Made by a program: the position numbers and the translations under genes. 64,000 nt of DNA, taken from the NCBI RefSeq assembly GCF_000025345.1, contig NC_013757.1, forward strand, positions 2,232,001-2,296,000, in the 5' to 3' direction. The notes beneath the pieces were generated by a model. It was not told where the DNA came from and did no database searches. It saw nothing but the letters and a program-made list of their open reading frames with translations. Origin of the DNA: Geodermatophilus obscurus DSM 43160 (lineage in GTDB: Bacteria > Actinomycetota > Actinomycetes > Mycobacteriales > Geodermatophilaceae). Within the stretch, counting starts at the first letter, position 1, and every line of letters starts with the position of its first letter. Positions 42,165-52,399 of the stretch are shown here, in pieces.

Positions 42165-43796
42165 TCAGGCCGGGCGGCCGCGGCCCTCCCGCAGCAGCCT
42201 GACCAGCGCGTCGGTCGACGAGTCCGAGTCGTACTCCGGCGCGGACTCGCTCTGCAGCTTCGGCGCCAGCTGGTTGGCCATGACCTTGCCCAGCTCCACC
42301 CCCCACTGGTCGAACGAGTTGATGCCCCAGACGACGCCCTGGGTGAAGACCCGGTGCTCGTAGGCGGCGACCAGCTGGCCGAGCACCGACGGCGTCAGCT
42401 TCGGCGCGACGATCGCGTTGGACGGGTGGTTGCCCGGCATCACCTTGTGCGGGACGACGTCCGGCGCCGTCCCCTCGGCCGCGACCTCCTCGGCCGTGCG
42501 GCCGAAGGCCAGCGCGCGCGGCTGGGCCAGGAAGTTGGCCAGGAAGAGGTCGTGCATCCCGTCGAGGTCGTGGTTCGGCTGGGCGAAGCCGAGGAAGTCC
42601 GCCGGCACGAGCACCGTGCCCTGGTGCAGCAGCTGGTAGAAGGCGTGCTGGCCGTTGGTGCCCGGCTCGCCCCACACGATCTCGCCGGTCGGGACGTCGA
42701 CCGGCGAGCCGTCCAGCCGCACCGACTTGCCGTTGGACTCCATGCACAGCTGCTGCAGGTAGGCCGGGAAGCGCGCCAGGTACTGCGAGTACGGGAGCAC
42801 CGCCTGGCTCTGCGCCCCGAAGAAGTCGACGTACCAGACCGAGATCAGTCCCAGCAGGGCCGGCAGGTTCTCCTCGTACGGCGCGGTGCGGAAGTGCTCG
42901 TCGACGGTGTGGAAGCCGTCGAGCAGCTCGCGGTAGTGCTCCGGCCCGATCGCGACCATGAGCGAGAGGCCGATCGCCGAGGTGAAGGAGTAACGGCCGC
43001 CGACCCAGTCCCAGAAGCCGAACATGTTGGCGGTGTCGATGCCGAACTCGGCGACCTTCTCGGCGTTCGTGGAGACGGCGACGAAGTGCTTGGCGACGGC
43101 CTTCTCGTCACCGCCGAGGCCCTCGACCAGCCAGCGGCGGGCCTCCTTGGCGTTGGTCAGCGTCTCCTGGGTGGTGAAGGTCTTCGACGCGACGACGAAC
43201 AGCGTGGTGGCCGGGTCCAGGTCGCGGGTGGCCTCGGCGAGGTCGGTCGGGTCGATGTTGGAGACGAAGCGGAAGGTCAGCGACCGGTCCGAGTAGTCGC
43301 GCAGCGCCAGGTAGGCCATGGCCGGGCCGAGGTCAGAGCCGCCGATCCCGATGTTGACGACCGCCCGGATCCGCTCGCCGGTGTGCCCGGTCCACTCCCC
43401 GCTGCGCACCCGGTCCGCGAACTCCGCCATCCGGCCGAGCACCTCGTGCACCTCGGCGTTGACGTCGTGGCCGTCGACGTCCAGGCCGCTGGTGCGGGGG
43501 TCGCGCAGCGCCACGTGCAGCACCGCGCGGTCCTCGGTCGTGTTGACGTGCTCGCCGCGGAACATCGCCTCGGTGCGCTCCCGCAGCCCGACGCTCTCGG
43601 CCAGCGCCGCCAGCAGCCGCACCGTCTCCCGGGTGAGCCGGTTCTTCGAGTAGTCCAGGTAGAGGTCGCCGGCGGTGACGACGAGCTCGGTGCCCCGCTG
43701 CGGGTCCTCGGCGAACAGGTCCCGCAGGTGGGCGTCGCGCAGCTCCCGGTGGTGCTCGGCCAGCGCCTGCCACTCCGCGCTCTCCGTGATGCCCAT
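42165..43796 (-). CDS. pgi: Glucose-6-phosphate isomerase
   Basis: A 543-residue enzyme linking glucose 6-phosphate and fructose 6-phosphate. Both family signatures are present: a glucose-6-phosphate isomerase region with [15 protein letters not shown] and [17 protein letters not shown], and the C-terminal [34 protein letters not shown] and [19 protein letters not shown] are also typical. ATG 43796 follows GGAGGGG. The length matches the long bacterial form (about 550). Divergent from the aldehyde dehydrogenase gene; monocistronic. Confidence 0.95.
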   Translation of the reverse strand: MGITESAEWQALAEHHRELRDAHLRDLFAEDPQRGTELVVTAGDLYLDYSKNRLTRETVRLLAALAESVGLRERTEAMFRGEHVNTTEDRAVLHVALRDPRTSGLDVDGHDVNAEVHEVLGRMAEFADRVRSGEWTGHTGERIRAVVNIGIGGSDLGPAMAYLALRDYSDRSLTFRFVSNIDPTDLAEATRDLDPATTLFVVASKTFTTQETLTNAKEARRWLVEGLGGDEKAVAKHFVAVSTNAEKVAEFGIDTANMFGFWDWVGGRYSFTSAIGLSLMVAIGPEHYRELLDGFHTVDEHFRTAPYEENLPALLGLISVWYVDFFGAQSQAVLPYSQYLARFPAYLQQLCMESNGKSVRLDGSPVDVPTGEIVWGEPGTNGQHAFYQLLHQGTVLVPADFLGFAQPNHDLDGMHDLFLANFLAQPRALAFGRTAEEVAAEGTAPDVVPHKVMPGNHPSNAIVAPKLTPSVLGQLVAAYEHRVFTQGVVWGINSFDQWGVELGKVMANQLAPKLQSESAPEYDSDSSTDALVRLLREGRGRPA

Positions 43797-43908
43797 GGAC
43801 CCCTCCAGCTCCCGGCCGATGCATCGGCTGCCGTCCCTCCTACCCTGCCGGGAGGCGGCTCCCGGGGCGACTCCGGGACCCACCGCCCGGACGAGAGGAC
43901 GGACAGGC

Positions 43909-45369
43909 ATGGCACTGCTGGACGACGGCGCGTGGCAGGGGAAGCTGTGGACCGGCGCCTGGACCGACGGGTCCGGCGGCAGCTACGACGTCGTGGAGCC
44001 CGCGACCGGGGACGTCGTCGGCGCGGTCGGGAAGGCCACCCCGGAGGACGTCGTCGCCGCGGCGGACCGGGCGGCCGAGGCCCAGCGGGCGTGGGCGGCC
44101 GCGCCGTTCGAGGACCGGGCGCGGGTGCTGCGCCGTGCCGGTGAGGTGCTCGAGGCCAACGCCGACGAGATCCGGGGCTGGCTGGCGCGGGAGACCGGCG
44201 CGATCCAGCCCTTCGGCGACTTCCAGGTGCACACCACCGCCGCCGAGTGCTACGAGGCGTCGGCGCTGCCCAGCCACCCGTACGGCGAGCTGCTGCGCAC
44301 CGGGGCGCCCCGGCTGTCCTTCGCCCGCCGCGTGCCGGCGGGCGTGGTCGGCGTCATCGCGCCGTTCAACGTGCCGACCATCCTCGCGATCCGGGCGATC
44401 GCCCCGGCGCTCGCCCTGGGCAACGCCGTCGTCCTCAAGCCCGACCCGCGCACCGCCGTCTCCGGCGGCGTGCTGTTCGCCCGCGTCTTCGAGGAGGCCG
44501 GGCTGCCGGCCGGGGTGTTCCAGGTGCTGCCCGGCGGCGCGGACGTCGGCGAGGCCCTGGTGACCGCCCCGCCGGTGCGGGTCATCGCCTTCACCGGCTC
44601 GACCAGGGCCGGCCGCGCGGTCGGCGCGCTGGCCGGCCATCACCTGAAGCGCGCGCACCTGGAGCTCGGCGGCAACTCCGCGCTCATCGTGCTGCCCGAC
44701 GTCGACGTGACCGCGGCCGCCTCGGTGGGCGCGTGGGGCACCTTCGCCCACCAGGGCCAGATCTGCATGGCCACCAGCCGGCACCTGGTGCACGAGTCGA
44801 TCGCCGAGGAGTACACCGCCGTCCTCACCGAGAAGGTCGAGGAGCTGCCGGTCGGCGACCCGTTCCGCGAGCAGGTCGCGCTGGGCCCGCTGATCGACGC
44901 AGGCCAGCGCGACCGGGTGCACGGCCTGGTGACGAGCAGCGTGGAGGGCGGGGCGACGCTGCGCACCGGCGGCACCTTCGAGGGGCTGTTCTACCGGCCC
45001 ACCGTGCTCGGCGACGTGCCGGTCGAGGCGCCCGCCTACCGGGAGGAGATCTTCGGCCCGGTCGCGCCGGTGACCCCGTTCCGGAGCCTCGACGAGGTGG
45101 CCGGGCTGGCCCGCGGCACCGAGTACGGACTCAGCCTGGGCATCCTCACCCGCGACGTCTACGCCGGCCTGCAACTGGCCGAGCGCATCCCCTCGGGCCT
45201 GGTGCACATCAACGACCAGACCGTGAACGACGAGGCCGTGGCCCCGTTCGGCGGGGTCGGGGCGTCGGGCACCGGCTCCCGCCACGGCGGTCCGCAGGCC
45301 AACATCGAGGCGTTCACCGAGACGCAGTGGGTCACGCTGCGCGGCGACCTGCCCGCCTACCCGTTCTGA
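43909..45369 (+). CDS. Aldehyde dehydrogenase, probable aryl-aldehyde (benzaldehyde) type
   Basis: A 486-residue NAD(P)-dependent aldehyde dehydrogenase. The Rossmann helix motif [15 protein letters not shown], the general base Glu in [11 protein letters not shown], and the nucleophile Cys in [14 protein letters not shown] are all present. The opening [20 protein letters not shown] is characteristic of actinobacterial benzaldehyde or vanillin dehydrogenases. An aromatic aldehyde as substrate would fit the neighbouring 4-hydroxybenzoate/protocatechuate genes, since such enzymes feed aromatic acids into that branch. ATG 43909 follows GAGAGGACGG. A hairpin-free 144-bp gap separates it from the next gene. 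Confidence 0.85.
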   Translation: MALLDDGAWQGKLWTGAWTDGSGGSYDVVEPATGDVVGAVGKATPEDVVAAADRAAEAQRAWAAAPFEDRARVLRRAGEVLEANADEIRGWLARETGAIQPFGDFQVHTTAAECYEASALPSHPYGELLRTGAPRLSFARRVPAGVVGVIAPFNVPTILAIRAIAPALALGNAVVLKPDPRTAVSGGVLFARVFEEAGLPAGVFQVLPGGADVGEALVTAPPVRVIAFTGSTRAGRAVGALAGHHLKRAHLELGGNSALIVLPDVDVTAAASVGAWGTFAHQGQICMATSRHLVHESIAEEYTAVLTEKVEELPVGDPFREQVALGPLIDAGQRDRVHGLVTSSVEGGATLRTGGTFEGLFYRPTVLGDVPVEAPAYREEIFGPVAPVTPFRSLDEVAGLARGTEYGLSLGILTRDVYAGLQLAERIPSGLVHINDQTVNDEAVAPFGGVGASGTGSRHGGPQANIEAFTETQWVTLRGDLPAYPF

Positions 45370-45513
45370 GTGCCACGTCGGGCGACGTCCGCCCGACAGG
45401 CGGCTTCGGGGACAGATGTGCACCAGGGACACGTGCTGCGAACCGGGGGACGGGTCCCGTGGACAGGCTGACCGTCGCCGTACGGTCCAGCCGCCACGGC
45501 CAGAGGAGAGGCG

Positions 45514-46752
45514 TTGTCCTACGACGTGCAGGTGTTCGCGCAGCAGGCGCTGACCGCCGAGGACCTGCGGCGAATTCTCACCGAGGTGGGACTGGCCGTT
45601 GACGACGCGGGCGATGCCACCGAGTTCCTGACCGTGGTGCGCGGCGCCCGGGCGCGCTACAGCTTCACGCTGGCCCTGCCGGTGACAGTCGAGGCGGAGG
45701 ACGTGCCAGAGGAGGTGACCGCCGCCCTGCTGGGGCCGTCCTACCTGTACGAGCGGGTGGTCGAGGGCTCCTCGACCACCGAGACGCCGCATGCCGTCCG
45801 CTTCGCCCGGCGCCTCGCGCAGGCCAGCGCCGGCGTGGTCCTCGACCAGCAGACCGGGCAGGTCTGGGCCCGGGGGAAGCTCCGCGCCGCGCCGCCGGTG
45901 CAGCGCGGCACGATCGACATCGTCGAGCTCCGCTGGTACGTCCGCCCCGGAGGAACGGGTGCCCCTGCGGCGACGGCGTGGCTGGAGGTGGCCCGGCGGC
46001 ACCTGCCCGAGGCGCTGCCCCGCCGCTTCGGGTCCTACGAACCGTTGCCCATGAAGCTGGACGTGGACGGTCCCGACGCATTCGTGCAGGTCGCAGCCGA
46101 CGAGACGTGGTCCCTCGGCTTCAAGGCGTCGGCACCGTGCATCGAGGGGAGCATCGCGGCAGGGTCGGCCGGGCCGGGCGTGCACTCGCACAGCCTGTCG
46201 GTGCACCGCGAGCCGCTCGCCGACCGGCACTGGCGGGCGGCGCTCCAGCATCTCTTCGTGGACTTCGCCACCGCGACCGACGCGGTCTTCGGCTCGGCCG
46301 AGGTGCAGCGCGGCGCGGAGTGGTCGGGCCGGAGCGCGTGGTACGGCCCCACCGCCGAGCGCACCACCTACCTGGCCGCCCGCGAGCAGTGGGCCGGCCT
46401 GCTGCCCCATCCGGCGTGGTGGTCCTGGTTCGGCCCCGACTACGTGCCCCTGGTGCTCGACCACCTGCCTGCGGATCAGGTCGTGCACGTGGACGGAAGC
46501 GTGTTCCACGCGCGCGGCGAGGAGCCGCTCGACCGGGACCAGCCCTCCGCCGCACTGCGGGGCCCCACCGCAGCACCAAGGCCGCGGCGGAGGCTGCGCG
46601 CCCTGTTCACCCGTCCGGACGAGCAAGCCCCCGCGATCACCTGGCTGCCTGCCCAGCTGTTGCCGATCGAGGACGACAGCGCCCCGCACGCACTCAACCC
46701 GCTACTCATCCCGGCGTCGACGATCCCGGTCGGCCTGTGCACCGAGCGCTGA
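45514..46752 (+). CDS. Protein of unknown function
   Basis: A 412-residue soluble protein that I do not recognise. It starts SYDVQVFAQQALTAEDLRRI, a beta-alpha opening. The middle contains RGTIDIVELRWYVRPG and a repeated pattern of aromatic and acidic residues. A conserved-looking core has YLAAREQWAGLLPHPAWWSW and the following FGPDYVPLV; the end is Pro-rich with VGLCTER. No signal peptide or membrane helix is seen. The start is a TTG codon with an excellent AGAGGAGAGG site, which is rare in this window. Base composition is slightly less extreme than in its neighbours. Its core wording recalls immunity-type or SUKH-like bacterial proteins, but I cannot support that. Confidence 0.6.
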   Translation: MSYDVQVFAQQALTAEDLRRILTEVGLAVDDAGDATEFLTVVRGARARYSFTLALPVTVEAEDVPEEVTAALLGPSYLYERVVEGSSTTETPHAVRFARRLAQASAGVVLDQQTGQVWARGKLRAAPPVQRGTIDIVELRWYVRPGGTGAPAATAWLEVARRHLPEALPRRFGSYEPLPMKLDVDGPDAFVQVAADETWSLGFKASAPCIEGSIAAGSAGPGVHSHSLSVHREPLADRHWRAALQHLFVDFATATDAVFGSAEVQRGAEWSGRSAWYGPTAERTTYLAAREQWAGLLPHPAWWSWFGPDYVPLVLDHLPADQVVHVDGSVFHARGEEPLDRDQPSAALRGPTAAPRPRRRLRALFTRPDEQAPAITWLPAQLLPIEDDSAPHALNPLLIPASTIPVGLCTER

Positions 46753-46988
46753 CCCTCGGCGCATCAACCAGCCGTGATGGGCGCACTGGCGACCGTTGCC
46801 GGTGTCCCGTAGTGGGCCGCACGGGGACAGAGGTCAGCTGCACGACGTGGCGCAGCACCTGGCGGGCAGCCGGGTCACCGTCCGGTCGACGTCCACGCCG
46901 ACCCGAGCGACTCAGGCATCCGCGCGAGGGAGAACGGCAGCGTCACCTGACGGGGCGATGGTCAGGACACCCAGCCGGGAGGCGAGTC

Positions 46989-47044
46989 GTCGCCACGTCG
47001 CCACGTCGCCACGTCGCCACGTCGGCTCGTCGCCACGTCGACAT
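46989..47044. repeat. Seven tandem 8-bp units
   Basis: Four exact GTCGCCAC units (46989-47020), then GTCGGCTC, GTCGCCAC and GTCGACAT. The surrounding 46753-47075 gap holds no supported gene. The last three units form the left part of the palindrome described next. Confidence 0.75.
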
Positions 47045-47058
47045 GGCGACGAGCCGAC
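47021..47058. terminator. 38-bp palindrome between convergent genes
   Basis: GTCGGCTCGTCGCC pairs perfectly with GGCGACGAGCCGAC, and the inner ten bases nearly continue the symmetry (one mismatched pair). It lies between the convergent genes ending at 46752 and 47076, so a bidirectional terminator is the simplest reading. Confidence 0.6.
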
Positions 47059-47075
47059 ACGGTGAGCCCCGGGTG

Positions 47076-47258
47076 TCAGAACGGGGGCAGATCGGTGTCG
47101 TCCGGCGGTGGTGCGCCGGCCGCCTCCGGTGGCTCCGGTGCTGGTGGCCGCACCCCGGGTGGTCGGGTGGTGCGGGTGACCCCCGAGGGCGTGGTGACGT
47201 GCAGGGTGCCGTCGTCGTCCATGACGAACCGCCGGCCGCGGGCGAGGGAGCAGCGCAT
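47076..47258 (-). pseudogene. Possible remnant of a DUF222/HNH endonuclease C-terminus
   Basis: An open stretch of about 60 residues with GRRFVMDDDGTLHVTTPSGV followed by TRTTRPPGVRPP and an acidic ending DDTDLPPF. This resembles the last part of actinobacterial DUF222/HNH proteins (13E12-repeat family), which usually close with a D-G-T-x-x-x-T-T-P-S/T-G-x segment and an acidic PPF tail. The rest of such a gene is absent: the frame upstream runs into the 3' end of the MFS gene. It could also be a small real gene from ATG 47258, but no good ribosome binding site is seen. Confidence 0.4.
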
Positions 47259-47290
47259 CACCGACCCCGCCTCCACGCGGAGGGACGTGG

Positions 47291-48538
47291 TCAGTGGCGA
47301 GCCTCGGCAGCGTGTTCGGCGTCCGCTGCGGTCTCGGTCACCAGCCGCGGCCGGCCCGCGTACAGCCCGGCCGCGAGCTGGAGGGCCTGCAGGACCAGCA
47401 GCACGGCCAGCCCCGCGCGCCACCCGCCAGTCGCGTCGTGCAGCAGCCCGACCGCCAGCGGCCCGGCGGCGGCGAGCAGGTACCCGACGCTCTGCGCGGC
47501 CGCCGACAGCCGGCCGGTCTGGGCGGCGTCGCGGGTGCGGACCAGCACCAGCGTGAGCGCCAGCGGGAACGCCGTTCCCGTGCCCAGGCCCCACAGCACC
47601 GCCCACACCGCGGGGGCGGCGGTGGGCGCGACGAGGAGGCCGAGGATCCCGACGGTCGACAGCAGGGTCGCGCCGGCCACCCACGCCACCTGGGACCGCT
47701 GCCGCGCGGCCAGCGGCGGGACGACGAGCGCGCAGGGTGCGCCGAACGCGGCCGCGGCGGCCACCAGGCCCCCGGCGGTCACCGCGGACGTGCCGGCGTC
47801 GTCCTCGAGGACGTCGGCCATCCAGGTGAGCATCACGTAGAAGGCCAGCGACTGGAGGCCGAAGAACACCGTCACGGCGAGCGCCACGCGGTCCCGCAGG
47901 ACGGCGACCACCGGCAGCCGGGCCGTCGGGGGACCGGGCGCGGGGCGGGCGCGCCGGGCGAGCAGCGCCATCGCCGGGATCGCCACCAGGACGGGCGCGA
48001 GCCACAGCGTGAGCCCGGTGACCGCGCTCCCGGTCGCCGTGACCAGCGGCTGGGCCAGGCCCGCGCCGAGGCTGGCCGAGAACCCCATCGTCGCGGTCGT
48101 CGCGCCCAGCACCGGTGCCGCGCGGTTCCCGTAGACGGCGCGCGCGGCCGCCGGGACCAGCACGTTGCCCACGGCGATGCCGGCCGACAGCAGCACGGTG
48201 CCGACGTACAGACCCCAGGTGCCGGCCGTGCGCAGGGCGATCCCGGCGGCGAGCACGACCAGGCCGGCCAGGACGGCCCGGTGGACGCCGAGCCGTGCGG
48301 CCAGCGCGGGCGCGACGGGGGAGACCAGGCCGAAGCAGACCAGCGGGAGCGTGGGCAGCACCGACAGCACGGCCTGCGGCAGGGACAGCTCGTCCCCCAG
48401 CTCGCCGAGCACCGGGCCGACGGCGGAGAACGGCGCGCGCAGGCACAGGGCGGCGAGGACCAGCGCGGCGGCGGGCGCGAGCACCACCCACCACCGCGGC
48501 GGGGAGCCGGTCGGGGTCGCCGGGTCGGCGGTCTGCAC
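47291..48538 (-). CDS. CynX/NimT-type MFS transporter
   Basis: A 415-residue twelve-helix permease. LAALCLRAPFSAVGPVLGEL in the first helix is typical of the CynX/NimT/YycB group, as are GLVSPVAPALAARLGVHRAV and GNVLVPAAARAVYGNRAAP. Members have been linked to cyanate, nitroimidazole and small organic anion transport. GTG 48538 follows AGGAGG. It lies 93 bp downstream of pxpC on the same strand and may carry a substrate or product of the oxoprolinase pathway; this is inference. Confidence 0.8.
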   Translation of the reverse strand: MQTADPATPTGSPPRWWVVLAPAAALVLAALCLRAPFSAVGPVLGELGDELSLPQAVLSVLPTLPLVCFGLVSPVAPALAARLGVHRAVLAGLVVLAAGIALRTAGTWGLYVGTVLLSAGIAVGNVLVPAAARAVYGNRAAPVLGATTATMGFSASLGAGLAQPLVTATGSAVTGLTLWLAPVLVAIPAMALLARRARPAPGPPTARLPVVAVLRDRVALAVTVFFGLQSLAFYVMLTWMADVLEDDAGTSAVTAGGLVAAAAAFGAPCALVVPPLAARQRSQVAWVAGATLLSTVGILGLLVAPTAAPAVWAVLWGLGTGTAFPLALTLVLVRTRDAAQTGRLSAAAQSVGYLLAAAGPLAVGLLHDATGGWRAGLAVLLVLQALQLAAGLYAGRPRLVTETAADAEHAAEARH

Positions 48539-48631
48539 GCGCGTTCCTCCTGGGATCGGGGACGGATCGGTGGGCAGACCTGATCGTCGCGCAGCGCGGG
48601 CCGGCCGCTCCCGGCGGTGCCGGGCAGCCGG

Positions 48632-49513
48632 TCAGCGGGGGACGACGGCGCCGCGGAAGCGGAGGGTCTGGCCCGGGCGGAGCTGGCCGCAGCGGTCGAC
48701 GTCGGCGTCCTCGACGTAGCCGATGACCGGGTAGCCACCGGTCACGGGGGCGTCGGCGAGGAAGAGCACCGGCTGCCCGGACGGCGGCACCTGCAGCGCG
48801 CCGCGCACCATGCCCTCGCTGGCCAGCTCGCCGGTGCGGGACCGCTCCAGCGCGACGCCGGCCAGCCGCAGGCCGATCCGGTTGCTCTCGCCGGTCACCT
48901 CCCAGGCGGTGGTGGTGAGGGCGGCCGCGGCCTCGGAGGGGAACCAGTCGGCGCGCGGGCCGGGCAGCACCCGCACGGTCACCTCGTCGCCGGGCGGGTC
49001 CGGCACCGGCGCGAGGTCGACCCCGGGCATCGGCGCGGTGGGCTCCCCGACCGGCAGCACGTCGCCGGCGGAGAGCACCGGCGGACCGAGGCCGGAGAGC
49101 AGGTCGCTCGAGCGGCTGCCGAGCACTGGCTCGACGGCGACCCCGCCGCGGACGGCGACGTAGGTGCGCAGCCCCGACGGCGGCAGGCCGAGCCGCAGCT
49201 CCGCGCCCGACCGGAGCCACACCGGGGCGTTGTGCGCGACCGAGCACCGCGCCCCGGTCGTGGTCACCACCAGGTCCGCGCCCGCCTGCAGCACCAGGCC
49301 GCCCAGGGTCACCTCGAGCACCGCGGCGTCCGGGTCGTTGCCCACCAGCCGGTTGGCCAGCCGCGCGGCGGCGCGGTCGACGGCGCCGGACCGGCCGACG
49401 CCGAGCGCGCCCTGCCCGGGCCGGCCACCGTCCTGCACGGTGGTCAGCGGCCCGGTCGCCAGCACCGTCAGCGTGCGCGTCACTCTGCCCGGCGACGCGG
49501 CGCGGCCGGTCAC
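48632..49513 (-). CDS. pxpC: 5-oxoprolinase subunit PxpC
   Basis: A 293-residue member of the KipA/allophanate hydrolase subunit 2-like family. It shows TLTVLATGPLTTVQDGGRPG, LGVGRSGAVDRAAARLANRL, and late SEGMVRGALQVPPSGQPVLF with DAPVTGGYPVIGYV. With PxpA and PxpB it forms the ATP-dependent 5-oxoprolinase that converts pyroglutamate to glutamate. The start GTG 49513 overlaps the pxpB stop (GTGA); GTG 49483 is an alternative nearer the fold. Confidence 0.9.
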   Translation of the reverse strand: MTGRAASPGRVTRTLTVLATGPLTTVQDGGRPGQGALGVGRSGAVDRAAARLANRLVGNDPDAAVLEVTLGGLVLQAGADLVVTTTGARCSVAHNAPVWLRSGAELRLGLPPSGLRTYVAVRGGVAVEPVLGSRSSDLLSGLGPPVLSAGDVLPVGEPTAPMPGVDLAPVPDPPGDEVTVRVLPGPRADWFPSEAAAALTTTAWEVTGESNRIGLRLAGVALERSRTGELASEGMVRGALQVPPSGQPVLFLADAPVTGGYPVIGYVEDADVDRCGQLRPGQTLRFRGAVVPR

Positions 49514-50121
49514 GTGGCGTCCACGAAGCGCACCCGCACACCGGGGCGCAGCAGCGCCGCCGGGTCCCGGCCGAGGTCGAACACCGCGACGTCGGTGCGC
49601 CCGATCAGCTGCCAGCCGCCCGGGGACTCCCGCGGGTAGACGCCGCTGAACTCCCCGGCGAGGGCCACCGACCCCGGCGGCACCTTCGTGCGCGGGGTGG
49701 ATCGACGGGGCACGTCCCACCCGCCGCCGTCCTGGGTGAGGTAGCCGAAACCGGGGGCGAAACCGCAGAAGGCGACCGTCCACTGGGCCCCCGTGTGCCG
49801 CCGTACCACCTCGGCCGGCTCGACCTCCAGGAGGCCGGCGACGTCGGCGAGGTCGGCGCCGTCGTAGACGACCGGCAGCTCGACGAGATCCTCGTGGCCG
49901 CCCCGGTCGGTGCGCGGCCGCACCTGCCGCACCGCCTGCTCGACCGCGGCGAGGGGGGTCACCACCGGGTCGGTCACCAGCAGCACGGTGCGCGCCGCCG
50001 GGACGACGTCCACCACGCCCTCGAGCGGCTCGGCGACCAGCGCGGCGTACAGGCCGAGGACCTCATCGAGGCCGTCGAGCTCGACCAGGAGCGCGGTCGA
50101 CCCGCTGGGCAGGACGCGCAT
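49510..50121 (-). CDS. pxpB: 5-oxoprolinase subunit PxpB
   Basis: A 203-residue protein of the KipI/allophanate hydrolase subunit 1-like family. It starts [19 protein letters not shown], then has ELPVVYDGADLADVAGLLEV, and the hallmark VAFCGFAPGFGYLTQ with a following GSVALAGEFSGVYPRESPGG. It is the middle part of the pyroglutamate-to-glutamate complex. Its ATG overlaps the pxpA stop (TGATG) and its stop overlaps pxpC. Confidence 0.92.
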   Translation of the reverse strand: MRVLPSGSTALLVELDGLDEVLGLYAALVAEPLEGVVDVVPAARTVLLVTDPVVTPLAAVEQAVRQVRPRTDRGGHEDLVELPVVYDGADLADVAGLLEVEPAEVVRRHTGAQWTVAFCGFAPGFGYLTQDGGGWDVPRRSTPRTKVPPGSVALAGEFSGVYPRESPGGWQLIGRTDVAVFDLGRDPAALLRPGVRVRFVDAT

Positions 50122-50873
50122 CAGGCGGCGAACGGCGCCAGCGCGACCCCGGCCGTGGTGAGCGCCTCGCGCACCCGCCGGGCGATCTGCACCGCGCCCT
50201 GGGTGTCGCCGTGCACGCAGATCGACTCCGGGGACAGCCGCAGCAGGCCGCCCTCCACGTCGGTGACCGGCTCGCCGGTGGCCATCGCGACGCAGCGGCG
50301 GGCGATCTCGTCGGCGTCGTGCAGCACCGCGCCGGGCAGCCGGCGGGAGACCAGCGTGCCCTGGGGGGTGTACTCGCGGTCGGCGAACGCCTCGGCCACC
50401 GTCGTCAGCCCGGCCTCGTCGGCCAGCCGCAGCCAGGCCGAGCCGGGCAGCCCCAGCACCGGCAGGTCGCGGTCGTACTCGACCACCGCCTGGACCACCG
50501 CGGCCGCCTGCTCCTCGTGGGCGACGATCGTGTTGTAGAGCGCACCGTGCGGCTTGACGTAGCGCACCCGGGAGCCGGCGACCCTGGCGAAGGCCTCCAG
50601 CGCGCCCAGCTGGTACAGCACGTCGGCGGTCAGCTCGGCGGGCTCGACGTCGATGAAGCGGCGGCCGAAGCCGGCCAGGTCGCGATAGGACACCTGCGCG
50701 CCGACGGCGACTCCGGACTCCGCGGCCCGGGCGCACACCCGCCGCATGATCGAGGGGTCGCCGGCGTGGAAGCCGCAGGCCACGTTGGCGCTGGTGACGA
50801 CGTCGAGCAGCGCCTCGTCGTCCCCCAGCCGCCACTGCCCGAAGCCCTCGCCGAGGTCGGAGTTGAGGTCCAT
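50121..50873 (-). CDS. pxpA: 5-oxoprolinase subunit PxpA (LamB/YcsF)
   Basis: A 250-residue LamB/YcsF family protein. The start [53 protein letters not shown] and [16 protein letters not shown] are hallmark segments with metal-type His and Asp residues. It activates 5-oxoproline in the ATP-dependent reaction with PxpB and PxpC. ATG 50873 lies 14 bp after the stop of the NRAMP-fold transporter gene, so that gene and pxpABC form one operon. Confidence 0.93.
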   Translation of the reverse strand: MDLNSDLGEGFGQWRLGDDEALLDVVTSANVACGFHAGDPSIMRRVCARAAESGVAVGAQVSYRDLAGFGRRFIDVEPAELTADVLYQLGALEAFARVAGSRVRYVKPHGALYNTIVAHEEQAAAVVQAVVEYDRDLPVLGLPGSAWLRLADEAGLTTVAEAFADREYTPQGTLVSRRLPGAVLHDADEIARRCVAMATGEPVTDVEGGLLRLSPESICVHGDTQGAVQIARRVREALTTAGVALAPFAA

Positions 50874-50887
50874 CCCGACAGCCTCTC

Positions 50888-52132
50888 TCACGAGAACAGC
50901 GCGATCACCGGGCGGACGGAGTTGACCGCCAGGTAGAGCGTGAGCAGCCATGCCGCCCAGCCGACGACCAGCAGCCAGCGCGGGTAGCGGTACCCGTTCA
51001 ACAGGTCCGACCGGCGGGTGGCCACCCAGAGGATCACCGCGATGCCGATCGGCAGCAACAGCCCGTTGAAGGCGCCGGCGAAGACCAGCAGCGTGGTCGG
51101 CGCGGCTCCGATGAGCAGGAAGGCCAGCGTGGTGACCGCGATGAAGCCGACCACCAGGAGCGTGCGGGTGCGGTCGCTGGTGCGGGTGCGGGAGGTGACG
51201 AAGGAGATCGTCGTGTAGGAGGCGCCGATGACGCTGGTGATCGCCGCGGCCCACAGCACGATGCCGAAGACCCGCAGCCCGACCTGGCCCGCCGCGGCCT
51301 GGAAGGCGTTGGCCGCCTGGTTCTCGGTGCCGAGGTCGGCGCCACCGGTCACCACGCCGAGGATGGCGAGGAAGAGGACGACCCGCATGATCCCGGTGAT
51401 CACGATCCCGGTGACCGAGCCGCGGGTGATGTCGCGGACGTGCTCCCGGCCGGTGACCCCGGAGTCGAGCAGCCGGTGGGCGCCGGCGTAGACGATGTAG
51501 CCGCCGATCGTGCCGCCGACCAGCGTGGTGATCGCCAGGAAGGAGACCTCCTCGGGGAGGACGACGTTGCGCAGCGCCCGGCCCACCGGCGGGCCCGACG
51601 TGATCGCGATGTAGGCCGTCAGCGCGATCATCAGCAGGCCGAGGACGACGACGATCCGGTCGACCGCGACCCCGGCCCGCCTGCTGAGGAAGATGCCGAT
51701 GGCGATGACGGCGGAGATCGCGCCGCCGATCCTCGGGTCCAGCCCGAGCATCGCGTCGAAGCCGAGGCCCGCGCCGGCGACGTTGCCGATGTTGAACACC
51801 AGCCCGCCGATCAGCAGGAAGGCGGCCATCACCCAGCCGAGGCCGGGGAAGACCAGGTTGCCCAGCTCCTGGGCCCGCCGGCCGCTGACCCCGATCACCC
51901 GCCACACGTTGAGCTGCAGCGCGATGTCGATGACGATCGAGACGGCGATCGCGAAGGCGAACGCGGCACCCAGCTGGGCGGTGAACGTCGTCGTCTGGGT
52001 GATGAAGCCGGGACCGATGGCCGAGGTGGCCATGAGGAACATCGCGCCGAGCAGGGTCGAGCGCGTGCTCGCGGCCATGCGGCCGCTGGTCGGGGCGGTG
52101 GGGGCGGGGGCGGGTTCGTGGCTGTGCGACAT
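50888..52132 (-). CDS. NRAMP-fold transporter of the pxp operon (metal ligands not conserved)
   Basis: A 414-residue eleven-helix protein of the NRAMP superfamily, like YcsG beside the Bacillus ycsF genes. In true NRAMP metal transporters the first helix carries D-P-G-N and the sixth M-P-H. Here the first helix reads [14 protein letters not shown] (Asp and Asn gone), and no M-P-H is found; the corresponding area reads [18 protein letters not shown]. Metal transport is therefore doubtful. A role in taking up 5-oxoproline or a related compound fits the operon, but is inference. ATG 52132 follows TGGAGAA; GTG 52144 is an in-frame alternative. Confidence 0.85.
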   Translation of the reverse strand: MSHSHEPAPAPTAPTSGRMAASTRSTLLGAMFLMATSAIGPGFITQTTTFTAQLGAAFAFAIAVSIVIDIALQLNVWRVIGVSGRRAQELGNLVFPGLGWVMAAFLLIGGLVFNIGNVAGAGLGFDAMLGLDPRIGGAISAVIAIGIFLSRRAGVAVDRIVVVLGLLMIALTAYIAITSGPPVGRALRNVVLPEEVSFLAITTLVGGTIGGYIVYAGAHRLLDSGVTGREHVRDITRGSVTGIVITGIMRVVLFLAILGVVTGGADLGTENQAANAFQAAAGQVGLRVFGIVLWAAAITSVIGASYTTISFVTSRTRTSDRTRTLLVVGFIAVTTLAFLLIGAAPTTLLVFAGAFNGLLLPIGIAVILWVATRRSDLLNGYRYPRWLLVVGWAAWLLTLYLAVNSVRPVIALFS

Positions 52133-52239
52133 GGGCTTCTCCACGACGGCGGGGATCCGACGCTAGGGGCCCTTGCAGGCACCGGCAACGCGAGGGCGGG
52201 CGGGCGCTCCGTTCCCGCCGGCGGCCGGCCGCTCGGGGA

Positions 52240-52307
52240 CGATCACGGGACTGGCGTGGTGACACGCCGGGGCTCGCCCGCGTGTCGTCCCCGTAGCTCC
52301 ATGATCG
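52240..52307. repeat. 68-bp repeat with near-inverted ends, copy 2
   Basis: It begins CGATCACGGG and ends TCCATGATCG and is exactly as long as the copy at 7726. The final GCGTGTCGTCCCC-x-x-AG part is shared. It lies between the divergent transporter and YcsI-like genes, where promoters are expected. Confidence 0.65.
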
Positions 52308-52399
52308 TCCGCGGGGTCGGGCACGGCAGCGGGTCGGGGACAGCAGAAGGGGGACCTGCGGGGGAGCCCGGACGGGAGGAGGCGGGGGACCATGGGGGC

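Noticed and set aside
46989..47044. Tandem repeats as a possible CRISPR array
   Set aside because: Units are 8 bp with no spacers and no cas genes are near.
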